DNA from: Acinetobacter schindleri CIP 107287
GTDB lineage: Bacteria; Pseudomonadota; Gammaproteobacteria; Pseudomonadales; Moraxellaceae
Assembly: GCF_000368625.1 (NCBI RefSeq)
Contig: NZ_KB849580.1
Coordinates: 186,001-250,000 of the forward strand
Length of the DNA stretch: 64,000 bases
Direction: 5' to 3'
The notes beneath the pieces are model-generated. The model searched no databases, was not told where the DNA came from, and worked only from the letters and a program-made list of their open reading frames with translations. Numbering within the stretch: the first letter of the stretch is position 1; each line of letters starts with the position of its first letter. Both the position numbers and the translations under genes were made by a program. Below are positions 8,264 through 18,478 of this stretch, piece by piece.

Positions 8264-10974
8264 TAAAGACTCCGTTTAATCAGTTGAACATCATACACTT
8301 CGATCTTGTCGAGAGGTTTGATGTCTTTATAGCCTTTCACTGCAAGACCACATTCCATACCGGCACGAACTTCTTCAACCACTTCTTTATAGCGACGTAG
8401 AGATTCAAGTTCACCCTGGAACACAACCACGTCATCACGTAATACGCGAATCGGTTTGTTACGGTGTAATGTACCCTCAAGTACCATACAGCCCGCAGCT
8501 GCACCAAATTTACTAGAGTGGAATACTTCACGTACTTGCGCAACACCAAGAATTGTTTCACGGTGTTCAGGTGCAAGCTTACCGCTCATGGCTGCTTTCA
8601 CATCGTCGATCAACTGGTAGATTACTGAGTAGTAACGGATATCGATACTGTCAGCATCTGCTTTTTGACGCGCAGTGTTGTCGGCACGGACGTTAAAGCC
8701 TAGAAGTACAGCTTCAGAAGATTCAGCAAGTGTTACGTCAGACTCGGTGATTGCACCGACACCTGAACCAATAATACGTACTTTAACTTCGTCGGTTGCC
8801 AGGTCAGCAAGCGCAACGTGTAATGCTTCCAATGTACCACGTACATCAGTTTTCAGAACCACATTCACAATCGGCACATCTTTCTTGCCCATTGATGCCA
8901 TGATGTTCTCAAGACGCATTGCAGATTGACGCTCAAGACGTTTTTGACGTTCACGATCCATACGCGCATCAGCAACTTCACGTGCTTTCTTCTCGTCATT
9001 TACCACAAGAACTTCGTCACCTGCCATTGGCGCTTCTGGAAGACCCAAGATTTCCACTGGAATCGAAGGACCTGCAGATTGAATACGTTTACCGTTTTCA
9101 TCTGTCATGGCACGAACGCGGCCGTATGATGAACCTGCAAGAACAAGATCACCTACTTTCAAGGTACCGTTTTGTACAAGGATCGACGTTACTGCACCAC
9201 GAGAGTTATCAACACGTGCTTCAATAACTACACCTTGTGCAGCACCTTCTTCAGAAGCTTTAAGCTCTAGAAGTTCAGCCTGAATTAAAATCAGATCAAG
9301 AAGCTCGTCGATACCGGCACCTGTGTGCGCAGAAACCATAGCTACAGGAACGTCACCGCCCCACTGTTCAGGCACGATTTCTTTGGTCGTCAATTCATTC
9401 AATACGCGATCTGGATCAGCAGATTCTTTATCCATTTTGTTGATCGCAACGATGATTGGCGTACCCGCAGCACGCGCATGGTCAATTGCTTCAGCAGTTT
9501 GTGGCATTACACCATCATCTGCCGCCACAACTAACACCACGATATCTGTCGCTTTCGCACCACGTGAACGCATTGCTGTAAATGCTGCGTGTCCCGGAGT
9601 ATCCAAGAAAGTGATGATGCCTTTATCAGTTGTTACGTGGTAAGCACCGATATGCTGTGTGATACCACCCGCTTCACCCGCAGCCACTTTGGCACGACGA
9701 ATACGGTCAAGCAGCGATGTTTTACCATGGTCAACGTGACCCATGATGGTAACAACAGGTGCACGTGTAGATTGCACACCACGCGCCTCTTCAGCTTGTT
9801 CCATCAGCGTATCTTCTGCTGCAGTTTCAGAAACCAGTACCGGATGATGGCCCATTTCTTCAACGATCAGCGCAGCAACTTCCTGGTCAATCGCTTGGTT
9901 CTGAGTAACCAGTTCACCCATTTTCATCAGTGATTTGATGACTTCACGAACTTTAACTGCCATTTTCGCAGCTAGGTCAGCAACGACAATCGTTTCACCG
10001 ATTTCAACGTCATAAACTTGTTTCTTAACAGGTTTTTCGAAGCCATGTTTGTTCGATTGACTTGTTTTCAGACCACGTTTATGTGAGTTATCACGGAAAG
10101 ATTGCTCTTCACCACGACGACCGCCTTTCTTAGATGAGCGAGTATTATTCGTGTTCGTACCACGTTTAATTTCACGGTCTTCTTTTGCGAAAGAGTCTTC
10201 GTATGCTTGACCAACCAGCCCAGCAGCAAGAGGAGAATCATCAACAACACGAATCGTTGCTGTTGTATCTTCCGCTGTGTACTTAGACGCCATTTGACGC
10301 ATTTGTTCAAGCGTACGTTGTTGCGCTTCTTCAGCAGCCTTACGACGTGCAGCTTCTTCAACAGCTTTGAGTTGTGCTGCTTGCGCTTCACGTGCTTTTT
10401 TCTGTTCAGCAGTTTCAGTCGGTTTAACAACCTGCTTCACAATTGGTTTGTTTGTAGATTTGCGTTTTACAACTACAGCCGCTTTAGAAACTTCTTGCTT
10501 GTCGCTGGTTTGCTTTGCAGCAGCACGCATGGCTTCTAAAGCTTTACTCGCGTTATTGACGCCAGTTTTTGGAGCTTCAGCAGAAGAAACGGTTTGCGCT
10601 GTATTCTGCTCAGGCGCAGCTTTGGCCTGTTGTTCAGCCTTGGCTTTTGCCAATGCTTCTGCTTTGATCTGTTCTGGATCAGGCTTAGTAAATGTATGTT
10701 TCTTGCGAACTTCTACATTAATGGTTTTTGCCTTACCCGAAGTACTGGCTACTTTAGCCGTACTGGTCGTTTTACGTTTCAACGTGATTTGTCCTGCATG
10801 ACCATCCGAACCTTGTGATTTTTTCACATGGCTCATCAGGTGATCTTGTTGTTCGGCGGTAATAATTTCGTCAGATTTGCTCTGTGGTAAACCTGCCTCA
10901 CGAACCTGTTCCAGGAGCTTCTCAACTGGGCGACCCAATTTGAGGGCTAACTCTTTAATCGACTTGTCCGTCAT
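8263..10974 (-). CDS. infB: Translation initiation factor IF-2
   Basis: IF-2 is a GTPase that delivers initiator fMet-tRNA to the 30S subunit. The 903-residue protein has an N-terminal IF2_N domain, then a long low-complexity Ala/Lys/Glu-rich linker to about residue 300, a second IF2_N domain, and the G domain. The G domain starts near residue 409 with GHVDHGKTS (G1), DTPGHAAF (G3) and NKMDKE (G4). EF-Tu-like domain II and the C-terminal fMet-binding domain follow. A strong AGGAGG sits just before the ATG, immediately after the nusA stop. Four initiator-tRNA genes lie upstream of the same operon. Confidence 0.97.
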   Translation of the reverse strand: MTDKSIKELALKLGRPVEKLLEQVREAGLPQSKSDEIITAEQQDHLMSHVKKSQGSDGHAGQITLKRKTTSTAKVASTSGKAKTINVEVRKKHTFTKPDPEQIKAEALAKAKAEQQAKAAPEQNTAQTVSSAEAPKTGVNNASKALEAMRAAAKQTSDKQEVSKAAVVVKRKSTNKPIVKQVVKPTETAEQKKAREAQAAQLKAVEEAARRKAAEEAQQRTLEQMRQMASKYTAEDTTATIRVVDDSPLAAGLVGQAYEDSFAKEDREIKRGTNTNNTRSSKKGGRRGEEQSFRDNSHKRGLKTSQSNKHGFEKPVKKQVYDVEIGETIVVADLAAKMAVKVREVIKSLMKMGELVTQNQAIDQEVAALIVEEMGHHPVLVSETAAEDTLMEQAEEARGVQSTRAPVVTIMGHVDHGKTSLLDRIRRAKVAAGEAGGITQHIGAYHVTTDKGIITFLDTPGHAAFTAMRSRGAKATDIVVLVVAADDGVMPQTAEAIDHARAAGTPIIVAINKMDKESADPDRVLNELTTKEIVPEQWGGDVPVAMVSAHTGAGIDELLDLILIQAELLELKASEEGAAQGVVIEARVDNSRGAVTSILVQNGTLKVGDLVLAGSSYGRVRAMTDENGKRIQSAGPSIPVEILGLPEAPMAGDEVLVVNDEKKAREVADARMDRERQKRLERQSAMRLENIMASMGKKDVPIVNVVLKTDVRGTLEALHVALADLATDEVKVRIIGSGVGAITESDVTLAESSEAVLLGFNVRADNTARQKADADSIDIRYYSVIYQLIDDVKAAMSGKLAPEHRETILGVAQVREVFHSSKFGAAAGCMVLEGTLHRNKPIRVLRDDVVVFQGELESLRRYKEVVEEVRAGMECGLAVKGYKDIKPLDKIEVYDVQLIKRSL

Positions 10975-10984
10975 ATACTACCTC

Positions 10985-12469
10985 CTAGTTAAACCATGAT
11001 TCGCGCGCTTTCATAATGAGCTGACCCGCTTTTTCAGCGCCTAAACCTTCAATATCTGCGATATCGTCAGTTGCCTGATCTGCAAGGTCATCCACTGTTA
11101 CCACACCACGAGCTGCTAGAGCTTGCGCGATCTCTGCTGTCATGCCATCCATTGCAACAAGTTCTTCACTTGGCGCTTGTACGTTTTCTTGCTGTTGTAA
11201 TGCATCAGCAAGTGCAACTTCTTTTGCACGGCTTTGCAGTAATTCAACCAGTTCCGCATCCAGTTCGATTTCATCAAACGTTTCTGCAGGTACGTATGCA
11301 ATTTCTTCAAGCGAGGTGAAGCCCATTTCTACCAACGCCATAGCCAAATCTTCAGCAATATCCAGACGTGTTACAAACATGTCCAGGTATTTTTGTGCTT
11401 CGCTTTGTTGACGCGCGTAGTATTCTTCTTCCAGCATCATATCCAGCTTGTAGCCAGTCAGTTCTGATGCCAGACGAACGTTCTGACCCTGTGAACCAAT
11501 CGCACGAGCCAACTGATCACTCGTTGCGAAAATGATGTCTGCAGTACGTGCATCTTCATCGATAACAATACTGGATACATCTGCTGGTTCAAGTGCGCTT
11601 GCGATGTACTGAGCAGGATCATCTGACCATACTACGACATCAATACGCTCACCATTGAGTTCCTGTTGTACTGCCTGGATACGTGTACCACGCATACCAA
11701 TACAAGCACCAACCGGATCAATACGGTGGTCATTTGTTTTCACTGCAATTTTGGCACGTACACCTGGCTGGCGTGCGGCTGCCTTGATTTCAATGATTTC
11801 TTCCGAGATTTCTGGAATCTCTTTTTTCATCAATGCGATCAGCATTTCAGGTTTAGCACGAGAAAGCTGTAGCTGAGCACCACGACCTTCACGGTTGACA
11901 TTGAAAAGAATCGCATTCACGCGTTGTTTCGGGCGAAGGATTTCCTTCGGAATCATTTCTTCACGTGCAAGATATGCTTCAGCATTGTCCCCTAAGTCAA
12001 TAATGAAACCGTCTTTGGTTTGTTTTTTCACTTCACCGTAGATCAGCTCACCGACTTTAGATTCATAAGCATCAGCAACCAGTGCACGTTCTGCTTCACG
12101 AATCTTTTGTACAATCACCTGTTTAGCAATCTGTGCAGCAATACGACCGAAATCGATTGACTCAACTTCCAGCTCACGAATGTCACCGATTGACCATTTC
12201 GCCGGATCAACATCAGAGATCGCATCCTGACAGGCTGGCATTTCATGATCTTCGTCTGCAACCACTTCCCACTGACGGAAAGTACGGTAGTCTCCAGTTT
12301 TACGATCGATTTCTACACGTAAACGTGCTTCTTCTGAGTTAGTTCCTTCGTAGAACTTTTTCTTGGTCGCTGCAACTAAAGCTTGTTCTAGTGCTTCAAA
12401 AATTGCTTCACGAGGTACACCTTTTTCGTTACTAACCGTTTCAACGACGGTAAGAATTTCACGTGCCAT
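10985..12469 (-). CDS. nusA: Transcription termination/antitermination factor NusA
   Basis: NusA binds RNA polymerase and nascent RNA and modulates pausing, intrinsic termination and antitermination. The 494 residues hold the N-terminal polymerase-binding domain (1-~130), an S1 domain, two KH domains (with GACIGMRGTRIQ and AIGSQGQNVRLA), and two C-terminal acidic helix-hairpin-helix repeats (around 370-420 and 445-494). The last repeat contains DIEGLGAEKAGQLI. Two C-terminal repeats match the gammaproteobacterial form. An AGGTGA ribosome site precedes the ATG. It sits between rimP and infB. Confidence 0.97.
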   Translation of the reverse strand: MAREILTVVETVSNEKGVPREAIFEALEQALVAATKKKFYEGTNSEEARLRVEIDRKTGDYRTFRQWEVVADEDHEMPACQDAISDVDPAKWSIGDIRELEVESIDFGRIAAQIAKQVIVQKIREAERALVADAYESKVGELIYGEVKKQTKDGFIIDLGDNAEAYLAREEMIPKEILRPKQRVNAILFNVNREGRGAQLQLSRAKPEMLIALMKKEIPEISEEIIEIKAAARQPGVRAKIAVKTNDHRIDPVGACIGMRGTRIQAVQQELNGERIDVVVWSDDPAQYIASALEPADVSSIVIDEDARTADIIFATSDQLARAIGSQGQNVRLASELTGYKLDMMLEEEYYARQQSEAQKYLDMFVTRLDIAEDLAMALVEMGFTSLEEIAYVPAETFDEIELDAELVELLQSRAKEVALADALQQQENVQAPSEELVAMDGMTAEIAQALAARGVVTVDDLADQATDDIADIEGLGAEKAGQLIMKARESWFN

Positions 12470-12504
12470 ATGTCACCTATTCGTTCAGATTCTTATTGAT
12501 TTAG

Positions 12505-13029
12505 TTAATCTTGATAGACCAAATTTGCTTTATCGATATTGTGACTGTCGATGTCCAGAACCTGCTGCTTTTCTACTTCTACCTGAATCATTTCATTTTC
12601 AAGGTCGACTGCAACCAGTTTTGCCTGGAATTTACGACGGTTGTCCACCGCACTAATCAGACGTAAGGCAACGGTCTGACCGATATAATCTGCCATTTGC
12701 TGAAGCTGGAAGAATGGACGGTCCCAGCCTGGAGACGACACTTCAAGTGCATATTCACCTGAAATCGGATCATGTACGTCTAGCATCGCGCCCACCTGTT
12801 GGGTAACGCGTACGCAGTCCTGCACACCAATTCCGCGGCCCTGCTCCACTTCACCGTCTTCATTGATGACCGGTTCAGCAGTTGCATCGACTGGCTTGTC
12901 GATATAAATACGTAATAGAGAACGTTTACCCTGAGGAACAAATTCGATTCCCCAAAGATCTACATCACAGGCTTCAACTGCAGGTGCAATCAAGTCCTGA
13001 AGTGCTTGAGTTTTATTTGATAGCTTCAT
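12505..13029 (-). CDS. rimP: Ribosome maturation factor RimP
   Basis: RimP acts early in 30S assembly. The 174 residues have the typical N-terminal domain ([22 protein letters not shown], quoted here only as its position, residues 23-44), the central [15 protein letters not shown] and [10 protein letters not shown] motifs, and a C-terminal Sm-like barrel. It opens the rimP-nusA-infB-rbfA operon, and its ATG at 13029 lies 36 bases from nusA at the far end. It is separated from the upstream tRNA array by two terminators, so it probably also has its own promoter in 13035-13150, where several AT-rich -10-like hexamers occur. Confidence 0.95.
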   Translation of the reverse strand: MKLSNKTQALQDLIAPAVEACDVDLWGIEFVPQGKRSLLRIYIDKPVDATAEPVINEDGEVEQGRGIGVQDCVRVTQQVGAMLDVHDPISGEYALEVSSPGWDRPFFQLQQMADYIGQTVALRLISAVDNRRKFQAKLVAVDLENEMIQVEVEKQQVLDIDSHNIDKANLVYQD

Positions 13030-13150
13030 TTACTCTCGTCATCTGGTGCGATTTTATGATCTATTTGACCACTACAAACCAATACAAACTATAGTAGTAG
13101 TGAAACATGGAGATATGACCAAATTTTGTCGACACTACACGATAGCCAAT

Positions 13151-13171
13151 AAAAAAGGGCGTAAATCGCCC
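13151..13171 (-). terminator. Intrinsic terminator upstream of rimP
   Basis: On the minus strand a GGGCG/CGCCC stem (13157-13161 with 13167-13171, 5-base loop) is followed by six U. It is the second of two terminators in a row after the initiator-tRNA array and would limit read-through into rimP. Confidence 0.75.
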
Positions 13172-13213
13172 CAATTAATGCACAATTTCGGATTTTTTCA
13201 AATCCCACTGTGC

Positions 13214-13239
13214 AAAAAGGCCCACCATAGTTGTGAGCC
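13214..13239 (-). terminator. Intrinsic terminator of the initiator-tRNA array
   Basis: On the minus strand a 7-bp stem (13233-13239 with 13219-13225, one G-U pair, 7-base loop) is followed by five U. It begins 15 bases after the 3' end of the last tRNA and is the natural end of the tRNA transcript. Confidence 0.8.
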
Positions 13240-13253
13240 TCTTTTAAGAAACT

Positions 13254-13330
<77 letters not shown>

Positions 13331-13418
13331 TCAACGTGCAAAAATTATATACAAAAGACGATAAGTTTTCAATCAAAACTATCTCTATCGATATGTTGGT
13401 CTTTTGTCGCTGAAAAAT

Positions 13419-13490
13419 TGGTAGCGCTCACTGGACTTTAATCCAACGATCTTCGAGATTTTATAAAGAGTTGAGCCCGACGAGCTTGCA
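13419..13490 (-). pseudogene. Decayed initiator tRNA-fMet copy
   Basis: This segment aligns with the neighbouring tRNA-fMet genes in blocks. It matches the 3' end with CCA (tggtagcg), the T-arm (ctgga, aatccaacga) and the D-side block gagcccgacgagct. The acceptor strands no longer pair, the anticodon region is disrupted by an insertion of about 8-10 bases, and the 5' acceptor half is unrecognisable. It sits in register between intact copies, so it is a relic of a fifth copy. It cannot fold into a working tRNA. Confidence 0.8.
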
Positions 13491-13526
13491 ACTGATTAAA
13501 ATAACGAAATCACACTTTCCAAAAAG

Positions 13527-13603
<77 letters not shown>

Positions 13604-13665
13604 TCAGCATACAAAAAACTTTTCAGTTCATAGAACTGCCTTTAAAGTTTGCATCTTTAAAGGAT

Positions 13666-13742
<77 letters not shown>

Positions 13743-13824
13743 ACAACATGCAAATAACTCTTCTCAACTTAAAACTAGTTTCAAGTTGCCTCTTTAAAGT
13801 TTGCGTCTTTATAAAAGGATTGAT

Positions 13825-13901
<77 letters not shown>

Positions 13902-13953
13902 ACAACAGAAGTTTTTTAGCTGCATACACTAACTTATGTTCTGGATTATAAGT

Positions 13954-14038
13954 TGGTGCGGAAGGGGGGACTTGAACCCCCACGCCCGAAAGCACTACCA
14001 CCTCAAGGTAGCGTGTCTACCAATTCCACCACCACCGC
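13954..14038 (-). tRNA. tRNA-Leu(GAG)
   Basis: This is an 85-base class II tRNA with encoded CCA. The anticodon loop TTGAGGT gives anticodon GAG inside a CTACC/GGTAG stem. The D-arm GGAATTGGTAGACACGC and the long variable arm are typical of leucine tRNAs. Read as written, position 5 and position 68 are both U, an apparent mismatch in the acceptor stem. It occupies the place of E. coli leuU between secG and the initiator tRNA. Confidence 0.95.
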
Positions 14039-14090
14039 AGCTGCAGGCATTCTATTCGCATCATGCACAAAAAGAAAGCCTTTGGCGAAA

Positions 14091-14420
14091 TTATTCACCA
14101 GTTTTTGGTGCAGTTGGTGAAGTTTCAGCCGATTGAGCAGGTGCAGTCTGAGTCGTTGGAACGCTATTCAGAGTATAAGCATCTGTGGTCTGCTTTTTGG
14201 CAAATACCGCTAAAGTCAAGCTGGTAATAAAAAACAATGCCGTAAATACTGCAGTCAAACGGGTCAGGAAATTACCTGAACCTGAAGCACCAAAAACAGT
14301 CGCAGCACCGCCACCACCGAAAGATGCACCAGCATCTGCACCTTTACCATGCTGAACTAAAATCAAGACAATCATCAAAATCGCTAAGATAATATGTACT
14401 ACCAGCACAAAAGTTTGCAT
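14091..14420 (-). CDS. secG: Protein translocase subunit SecG
   Basis: SecG is the small membrane subunit of the SecYEG translocon. The 109 residues have two transmembrane helices flanking the conserved loop QHGKGADAGASFGGGGA (about 23-39) and the FGASGSGNFLTRLT motif. The C-terminus is Thr/Pro/Ala-rich and probably periplasmic. TAGGAG precedes the ATG. It lies 13 bases after tpiA and just upstream of tRNA-Leu, the conserved gammaproteobacterial order. Confidence 0.95.
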   Translation of the reverse strand: MQTFVLVVHIILAILMIVLILVQHGKGADAGASFGGGGAATVFGASGSGNFLTRLTAVFTALFFITSLTLAVFAKKQTTDAYTLNSVPTTQTAPAQSAETSPTAPKTGE

Positions 14421-14433
14421 GCTGAACTCCTAA

Positions 14434-15225
14434 TTATTGTGTATTTGCAAATGCCTGGGCAATTTTATGAAATGACTCGGCATTGAGTGATGCACCACCC
14501 ACCAGTGCCCCATTGATATCAGGACAGGCTGCCAACTCTACTGCATTTTCAGGTTTAACACTACCACCATACAAAATTGCAGTGGTTTCACCATAGCCAG
14601 TAATCTGTTTTAGACCTTGACGGATCTGGGCATGCATCGCTTGTGCATCTTCCGGAGAAGCAGTTTTACCAGTACCAATCGCCCAGATCGGTTCATAGGC
14701 AATTACAATATTCTTCCATTGCTCTGCTTCAACTACAGCCGCGATATCACAGATTTGCTGCAATACCACAGCTTCCGCCTGACCGGCTTCACGCTGTTCC
14801 AGACTTTCACCTACACAATAAATCACAGTCAAACCGGCATTTAAAGCATTTTTGATTTTGGTATTGAGAATCTCTCGTGACTCACCAAAGATTTCACGAC
14901 GCTCAGAGTGTCCTACCAGAACATAACCAATACCACTGTCTGCCAGCAGTTCTGCACTCACTTCGCCCGTATAGGCGCCCATGCCTGCAATACGAGATAC
15001 ATCCTGAGCAACGGCATAAACCGGACGAACGGCGGAAGCCATTTCAGCCTGAACCTGAGTGAGTGCAATTGCTACAGGGGCTACGCCTAAATGACACTTT
15101 TCTGCTGAAATCGGTGTAGATTCAAGTAAATCTTTCACCCCACGAAGCAATGTCTGCGCATCTGTCTGCAGCGGGTTCATTTTCCAGTTACCCACTACCC
15201 ATGGGGTAATCGTCGACAACGACAT
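14434..15225 (-). CDS. tpiA: Triosephosphate isomerase
   Basis: This enzyme interconverts dihydroxyacetone phosphate and glyceraldehyde 3-phosphate. The 263-residue protein shows the N-terminal substrate Lys in VGNWKMN, the catalytic His in VGHSERRE, the catalytic Glu in [14 protein letters not shown] and the phosphate-binding GGSV and GALVGGASL loops. I place the start at the ATG at 15225, which has AGG seven bases upstream. An in-frame TTG two codons earlier (15231) is possible but less well placed. It is followed by secG. Confidence 0.96.
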   Translation of the reverse strand: MSLSTITPWVVGNWKMNPLQTDAQTLLRGVKDLLESTPISAEKCHLGVAPVAIALTQVQAEMASAVRPVYAVAQDVSRIAGMGAYTGEVSAELLADSGIGYVLVGHSERREIFGESREILNTKIKNALNAGLTVIYCVGESLEQREAGQAEAVVLQQICDIAAVVEAEQWKNIVIAYEPIWAIGTGKTASPEDAQAMHAQIRQGLKQITGYGETTAILYGGSVKPENAVELAACPDINGALVGGASLNAESFHKIAQAFANTQ

Positions 15226-15454
15226 AAACAACCTATTCTGAATACCTATCTTTAATTGGGCACATTCTACACGGAATTAGAAAATTTGAAGAAGAGTTTT
15301 CTTGCGGCATTTTCAGTGCCAGGTCTGTTCAAACTGCTCATTTTTTGTTATCACTTAAGATTATAGGGATCACTTCTTAGGATTCATTCAGTATTTTGAA
15401 TATTAATGCGAAGAAGGCAGCATTTTACGCTATGGTAATTTTACGCAAGCAACG

Positions 15455-15460
15455 TATAAT
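15455..15460 (+). promoter_or_regulatory. Possible -10 element upstream of pilB
   Basis: TATAAT lies 48 bases before the pilB ATG. No good -35 hexamer sits 16-18 bases upstream, so an activator may be needed or the call may be wrong. The remaining 15226-15507 gap shows nothing else clear. Confidence 0.3.
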
Positions 15461-15507
15461 TTTGATAAAGCAATTAAAACAATTTTGATTCACGGGCATA
15501 TTAGAGC

Positions 15508-17217
15508 ATGACAGCAATTCAGGGATCTCCAAGATTTACGGGGTTTATTCGTCGACTTGTCGATGAAGGGGTTATATCTGCAGAAGATATGCAGGGTGCT
15601 TTGAGCAGTGCCAAAAAAGATAAAATTGATATTGTTCCCTATCTGATTGAACATCACCGCCTCTCGCCAACCAAAATTGCAGAAACGATTTCTCTTGAAT
15701 TCGGTGAACCGCTATTTGATATCAGTGCCTATGATCCTGCCCTGATCGTACGCGAAGATTTTGATGAAAAGATTATTACCAAACACCGCGTGCTACCAAT
15801 CTTTAAAAATAGCAATATTCTGTTTATCGCGACCAGCAACCCGACCAATATAGAAGCAATTGACGCCGTTCGTTTTGCGACCAAACTCAATATTGAAACC
15901 ATCATTGTTGAACATAATAAACTCGAAAAACTGATCGAGCAGAATTTTACTGAAGAAAGCACCTTTGACTTTGATGATGATTTTGATCTAGATATTGATA
16001 TCGATAACTCTGACCCGAATAAAGATGATGAGGATGATAATAAAGGTGATGAAGCACCCATTGTTAAATATATTAATAAGTTACTGATTGATGCAATCCG
16101 TATGGGTGCATCTGATTTACACTTTGAACCTTATGAAAAAATGTACCGTGTGCGTTACCGTGTCGACGGGGTCTTGCGTCAAATCGCCACGCCACCTTTA
16201 CAGCTTGCAACACGTCTGGCTTCACGTCTTAAAGTTATGTCACAAATGGATATTTCCGAGAAGCGTGTGCCTCAAGATGGCCGGATCAAGTTAAAACTCT
16301 CTAAAAATAAGGCTATCGATTTCCGTGTCAACTCACTCCCAACCCTGTTTGGGGAAAAACTGGTACTGCGTATTCTGGATCCATCGAGTGCCATGTTGGG
16401 TATTGATGCTCTGGGGTATGAGCCTGATCAAAAAGCCTTATTTATGGAGGCACTAGATAAGCCTCAAGGTATGCTCTTGATCACCGGTCCGACAGGCTCT
16501 GGTAAAACTGTATCTCTCTATACCGGTTTAAATATCCTGAATCGTGAAGACACGAATATTTCAACTGCTGAAGATCCAGTCGAAATTAACCTGCAAGGGA
16601 TCAACCAGGTTAACGTCAATAATAAAGTTGGCCTAACCTTCTCTGCTGCATTGAAATCATTCCTGCGCCAGGATCCTGATATTGTCATGGTCGGTGAGAT
16701 CCGTGACTTGGAAACTGCAGAGATTGCAATCAAGGCAGCACAAACAGGTCATATGGTGATGTCAACACTACATACCAACAGCGCACCAGAAACCCTGACC
16801 CGTTTACGTAATATGGGTGTGCCATCATTTAATATTGCCACCTCGGTGAATTTGGTTATTGCTCAGCGTTTGGCGCGTCGCCTTTGTCCACATTGCAAAA
16901 AACCGGCAGATATTCCACGTCAGAGCCTGCTTGAAATGGGCTTTAGCGATGATGATTTACAGAATCCGGAATTTAGTATTTTTGAACCTGTCGGATGTAA
17001 CGAATGTCGTGAAGGGTATAAAGGTCGAGTCGGTATTTATGAAGTCATGAAAGTGACACCAGAGATTTCACGTATTATTATGGAAGATGGCAATGCAATT
17101 GAGATTGCCGAAGCTTCCGCACGCGCAGGTTTTAACAATTTACGCCGATCAGGGTTATTAAAGGTAATGCAGGGGGTGACTTCCCTTCAGGAAGTCAATC
17201 GTGTTACCAGCGAATGA
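15508..17217 (+). CDS. pilB: Type IV pilus extension ATPase PilB
   Basis: PilB powers pilus extension from the cytoplasmic face of the inner membrane. The 569 residues contain an N-terminal MshEN-type domain, an unusually acidic linker (about residues 153-182, almost all Asp/Glu/Asn/Ile), and the GspE-type ATPase. The ATPase shows Walker A GPTGSGKT (about 329-336), the Asp box, Walker B MVGEIRD and the His box STLHTNSAPETLTRL. Two Cys pairs (CPHC near 461, CNEC near 497) form the usual zinc site. It heads a pilB-pilC-pilD-coaE cluster. The regulators PilS and PilR are encoded 34 kb away in this window. Confidence 0.96.
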   Translation: MTAIQGSPRFTGFIRRLVDEGVISAEDMQGALSSAKKDKIDIVPYLIEHHRLSPTKIAETISLEFGEPLFDISAYDPALIVREDFDEKIITKHRVLPIFKNSNILFIATSNPTNIEAIDAVRFATKLNIETIIVEHNKLEKLIEQNFTEESTFDFDDDFDLDIDIDNSDPNKDDEDDNKGDEAPIVKYINKLLIDAIRMGASDLHFEPYEKMYRVRYRVDGVLRQIATPPLQLATRLASRLKVMSQMDISEKRVPQDGRIKLKLSKNKAIDFRVNSLPTLFGEKLVLRILDPSSAMLGIDALGYEPDQKALFMEALDKPQGMLLITGPTGSGKTVSLYTGLNILNREDTNISTAEDPVEINLQGINQVNVNNKVGLTFSAALKSFLRQDPDIVMVGEIRDLETAEIAIKAAQTGHMVMSTLHTNSAPETLTRLRNMGVPSFNIATSVNLVIAQRLARRLCPHCKKPADIPRQSLLEMGFSDDDLQNPEFSIFEPVGCNECREGYKGRVGIYEVMKVTPEISRIIMEDGNAIEIAEASARAGFNNLRRSGLLKVMQGVTSLQEVNRVTSE

Positions 17218-17248
17218 TCAGGTGCTGCTATAAAATAAGGATAAACTC

Positions 17249-18478
17249 ATGGCTTCAGTGAAAAAAGGTCAAATGATGCCGACCTTCACCTATGAAGGGG
17301 TAGACCGTAAAGGTATAAAGATTAAAGGGGAAATACCTGCACGTAACCTCGCCTTGGCCAAGGTCACGTTGCGTAAGCAGGGTATCAGTATCAAGAGTAT
17401 TCGAGAAAAAAAGAAGAATATTCTTGAAGGCCTGATGAAGAAAAAAGTGACCACACTGGATATCACCATTTTTACCCGTCAGCTTGCTACCATGATGAAA
17501 GCCGGTGTACCACTCGTACAAGGCTTTGAAATTGTGGCGGAAGGCCTTGAAAATCCTTCAATGCGCGAGGTTGTACTCGGGATTAAAGGTGAGGTTGAAG
17601 GCGGAAATACCTTTGCAGGTGCACTGCGCAAGTATCCTCAATACTTTGATAAGCTATTCTGTTCGCTGGTTGAATCCGGTGAACAATCGGGTGCTTTAGA
17701 GACCATGCTGGATCGTGTTGCGATTTATAAAGAAAAAAGTGAACTGTTAAAGCAGAAAATTAAAAAAGCAATGAAATACCCAGCAACAGTGGTTGTTGTT
17801 GCAATTATTGTTACGATTATTTTGATGGTTAAAGTCGTTCCAGTTTTCCAGGATCTCTTCTCGTCATTTGGTGCAGACTTGCCAGCATTTACAAAAATGG
17901 TAGTCAATATGTCTGAATGGATGCAGAAATACTGGTTTCTATTAATTATCTTTATTGGTATTGCAATTACAGCATTTTTAGAAGCTAAAAAGCGTAGTAA
18001 AAAATTCCGTGACTTTTTAGACAAGGCTGCACTAAAAGCACCTATCTTCGGTGATCTGGTTTATAAAGCGATTATTGCTCGTTATAGTCGTACTCTGGCA
18101 ACGACTTTTGCTGCTGGTGTTCCATTAATTGATGCACTGGAATCAACTGCAGGCGCGACCAATAATGTAGTTTATGAAGATGCGGTAATGAAAATTCGTG
18201 AGGATGTTGCTACTGGCCAACAACTGCAATTCGCCATGCGTGTTACCAATAAGTTTCCTTCTATGGCCGTGCAAATGGTCTCGATTGGTGAAGAATCTGG
18301 TGCACTAGATGCCATGCTGGATAAAGTCGCGACCCATTATGAAAATGAAGTCGACAATGCCGTTGATGGTTTGACCTCCATGATGGAACCATTAATTATG
18401 GCCGTTCTTGGTGTGCTTGTAGGTGGTCTTGTTATTGCAATGTACCTGCCGATTTTCCAGATGGGTTCCGTGGTTTAA
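17249..18478 (+). CDS. pilC: Type IV pilus inner-membrane platform protein PilC
   Basis: PilC is the polytopic platform that transmits PilB motion to the pilin assembly site. The 409 residues contain two GspF domains (about 70-195 and 275-400) with the repeated motifs FTRQLATMMKAGVPLVQ and RTLATTFAAGVPLIDALES, and three membrane segments (about 172-195, 220-245, 378-402). AAGGA precedes the ATG at 17249. Its TAA shares a base with the pilD ATG. Confidence 0.96.
   Translation: MASVKKGQMMPTFTYEGVDRKGIKIKGEIPARNLALAKVTLRKQGISIKSIREKKKNILEGLMKKKVTTLDITIFTRQLATMMKAGVPLVQGFEIVAEGLENPSMREVVLGIKGEVEGGNTFAGALRKYPQYFDKLFCSLVESGEQSGALETMLDRVAIYKEKSELLKQKIKKAMKYPATVVVVAIIVTIILMVKVVPVFQDLFSSFGADLPAFTKMVVNMSEWMQKYWFLLIIFIGIAITAFLEAKKRSKKFRDFLDKAALKAPIFGDLVYKAIIARYSRTLATTFAAGVPLIDALESTAGATNNVVYEDAVMKIREDVATGQQLQFAMRVTNKFPSMAVQMVSIGEESGALDAMLDKVATHYENEVDNAVDGLTSMMEPLIMAVLGVLVGGLVIAMYLPIFQMGSVV

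Noticed and set aside
13419..13490. A functional fifth tRNA gene
   Set aside because: The acceptor ends do not pair, the anticodon arm is disrupted by an insertion, and the 5' half is lost. It is annotated as a pseudogene.
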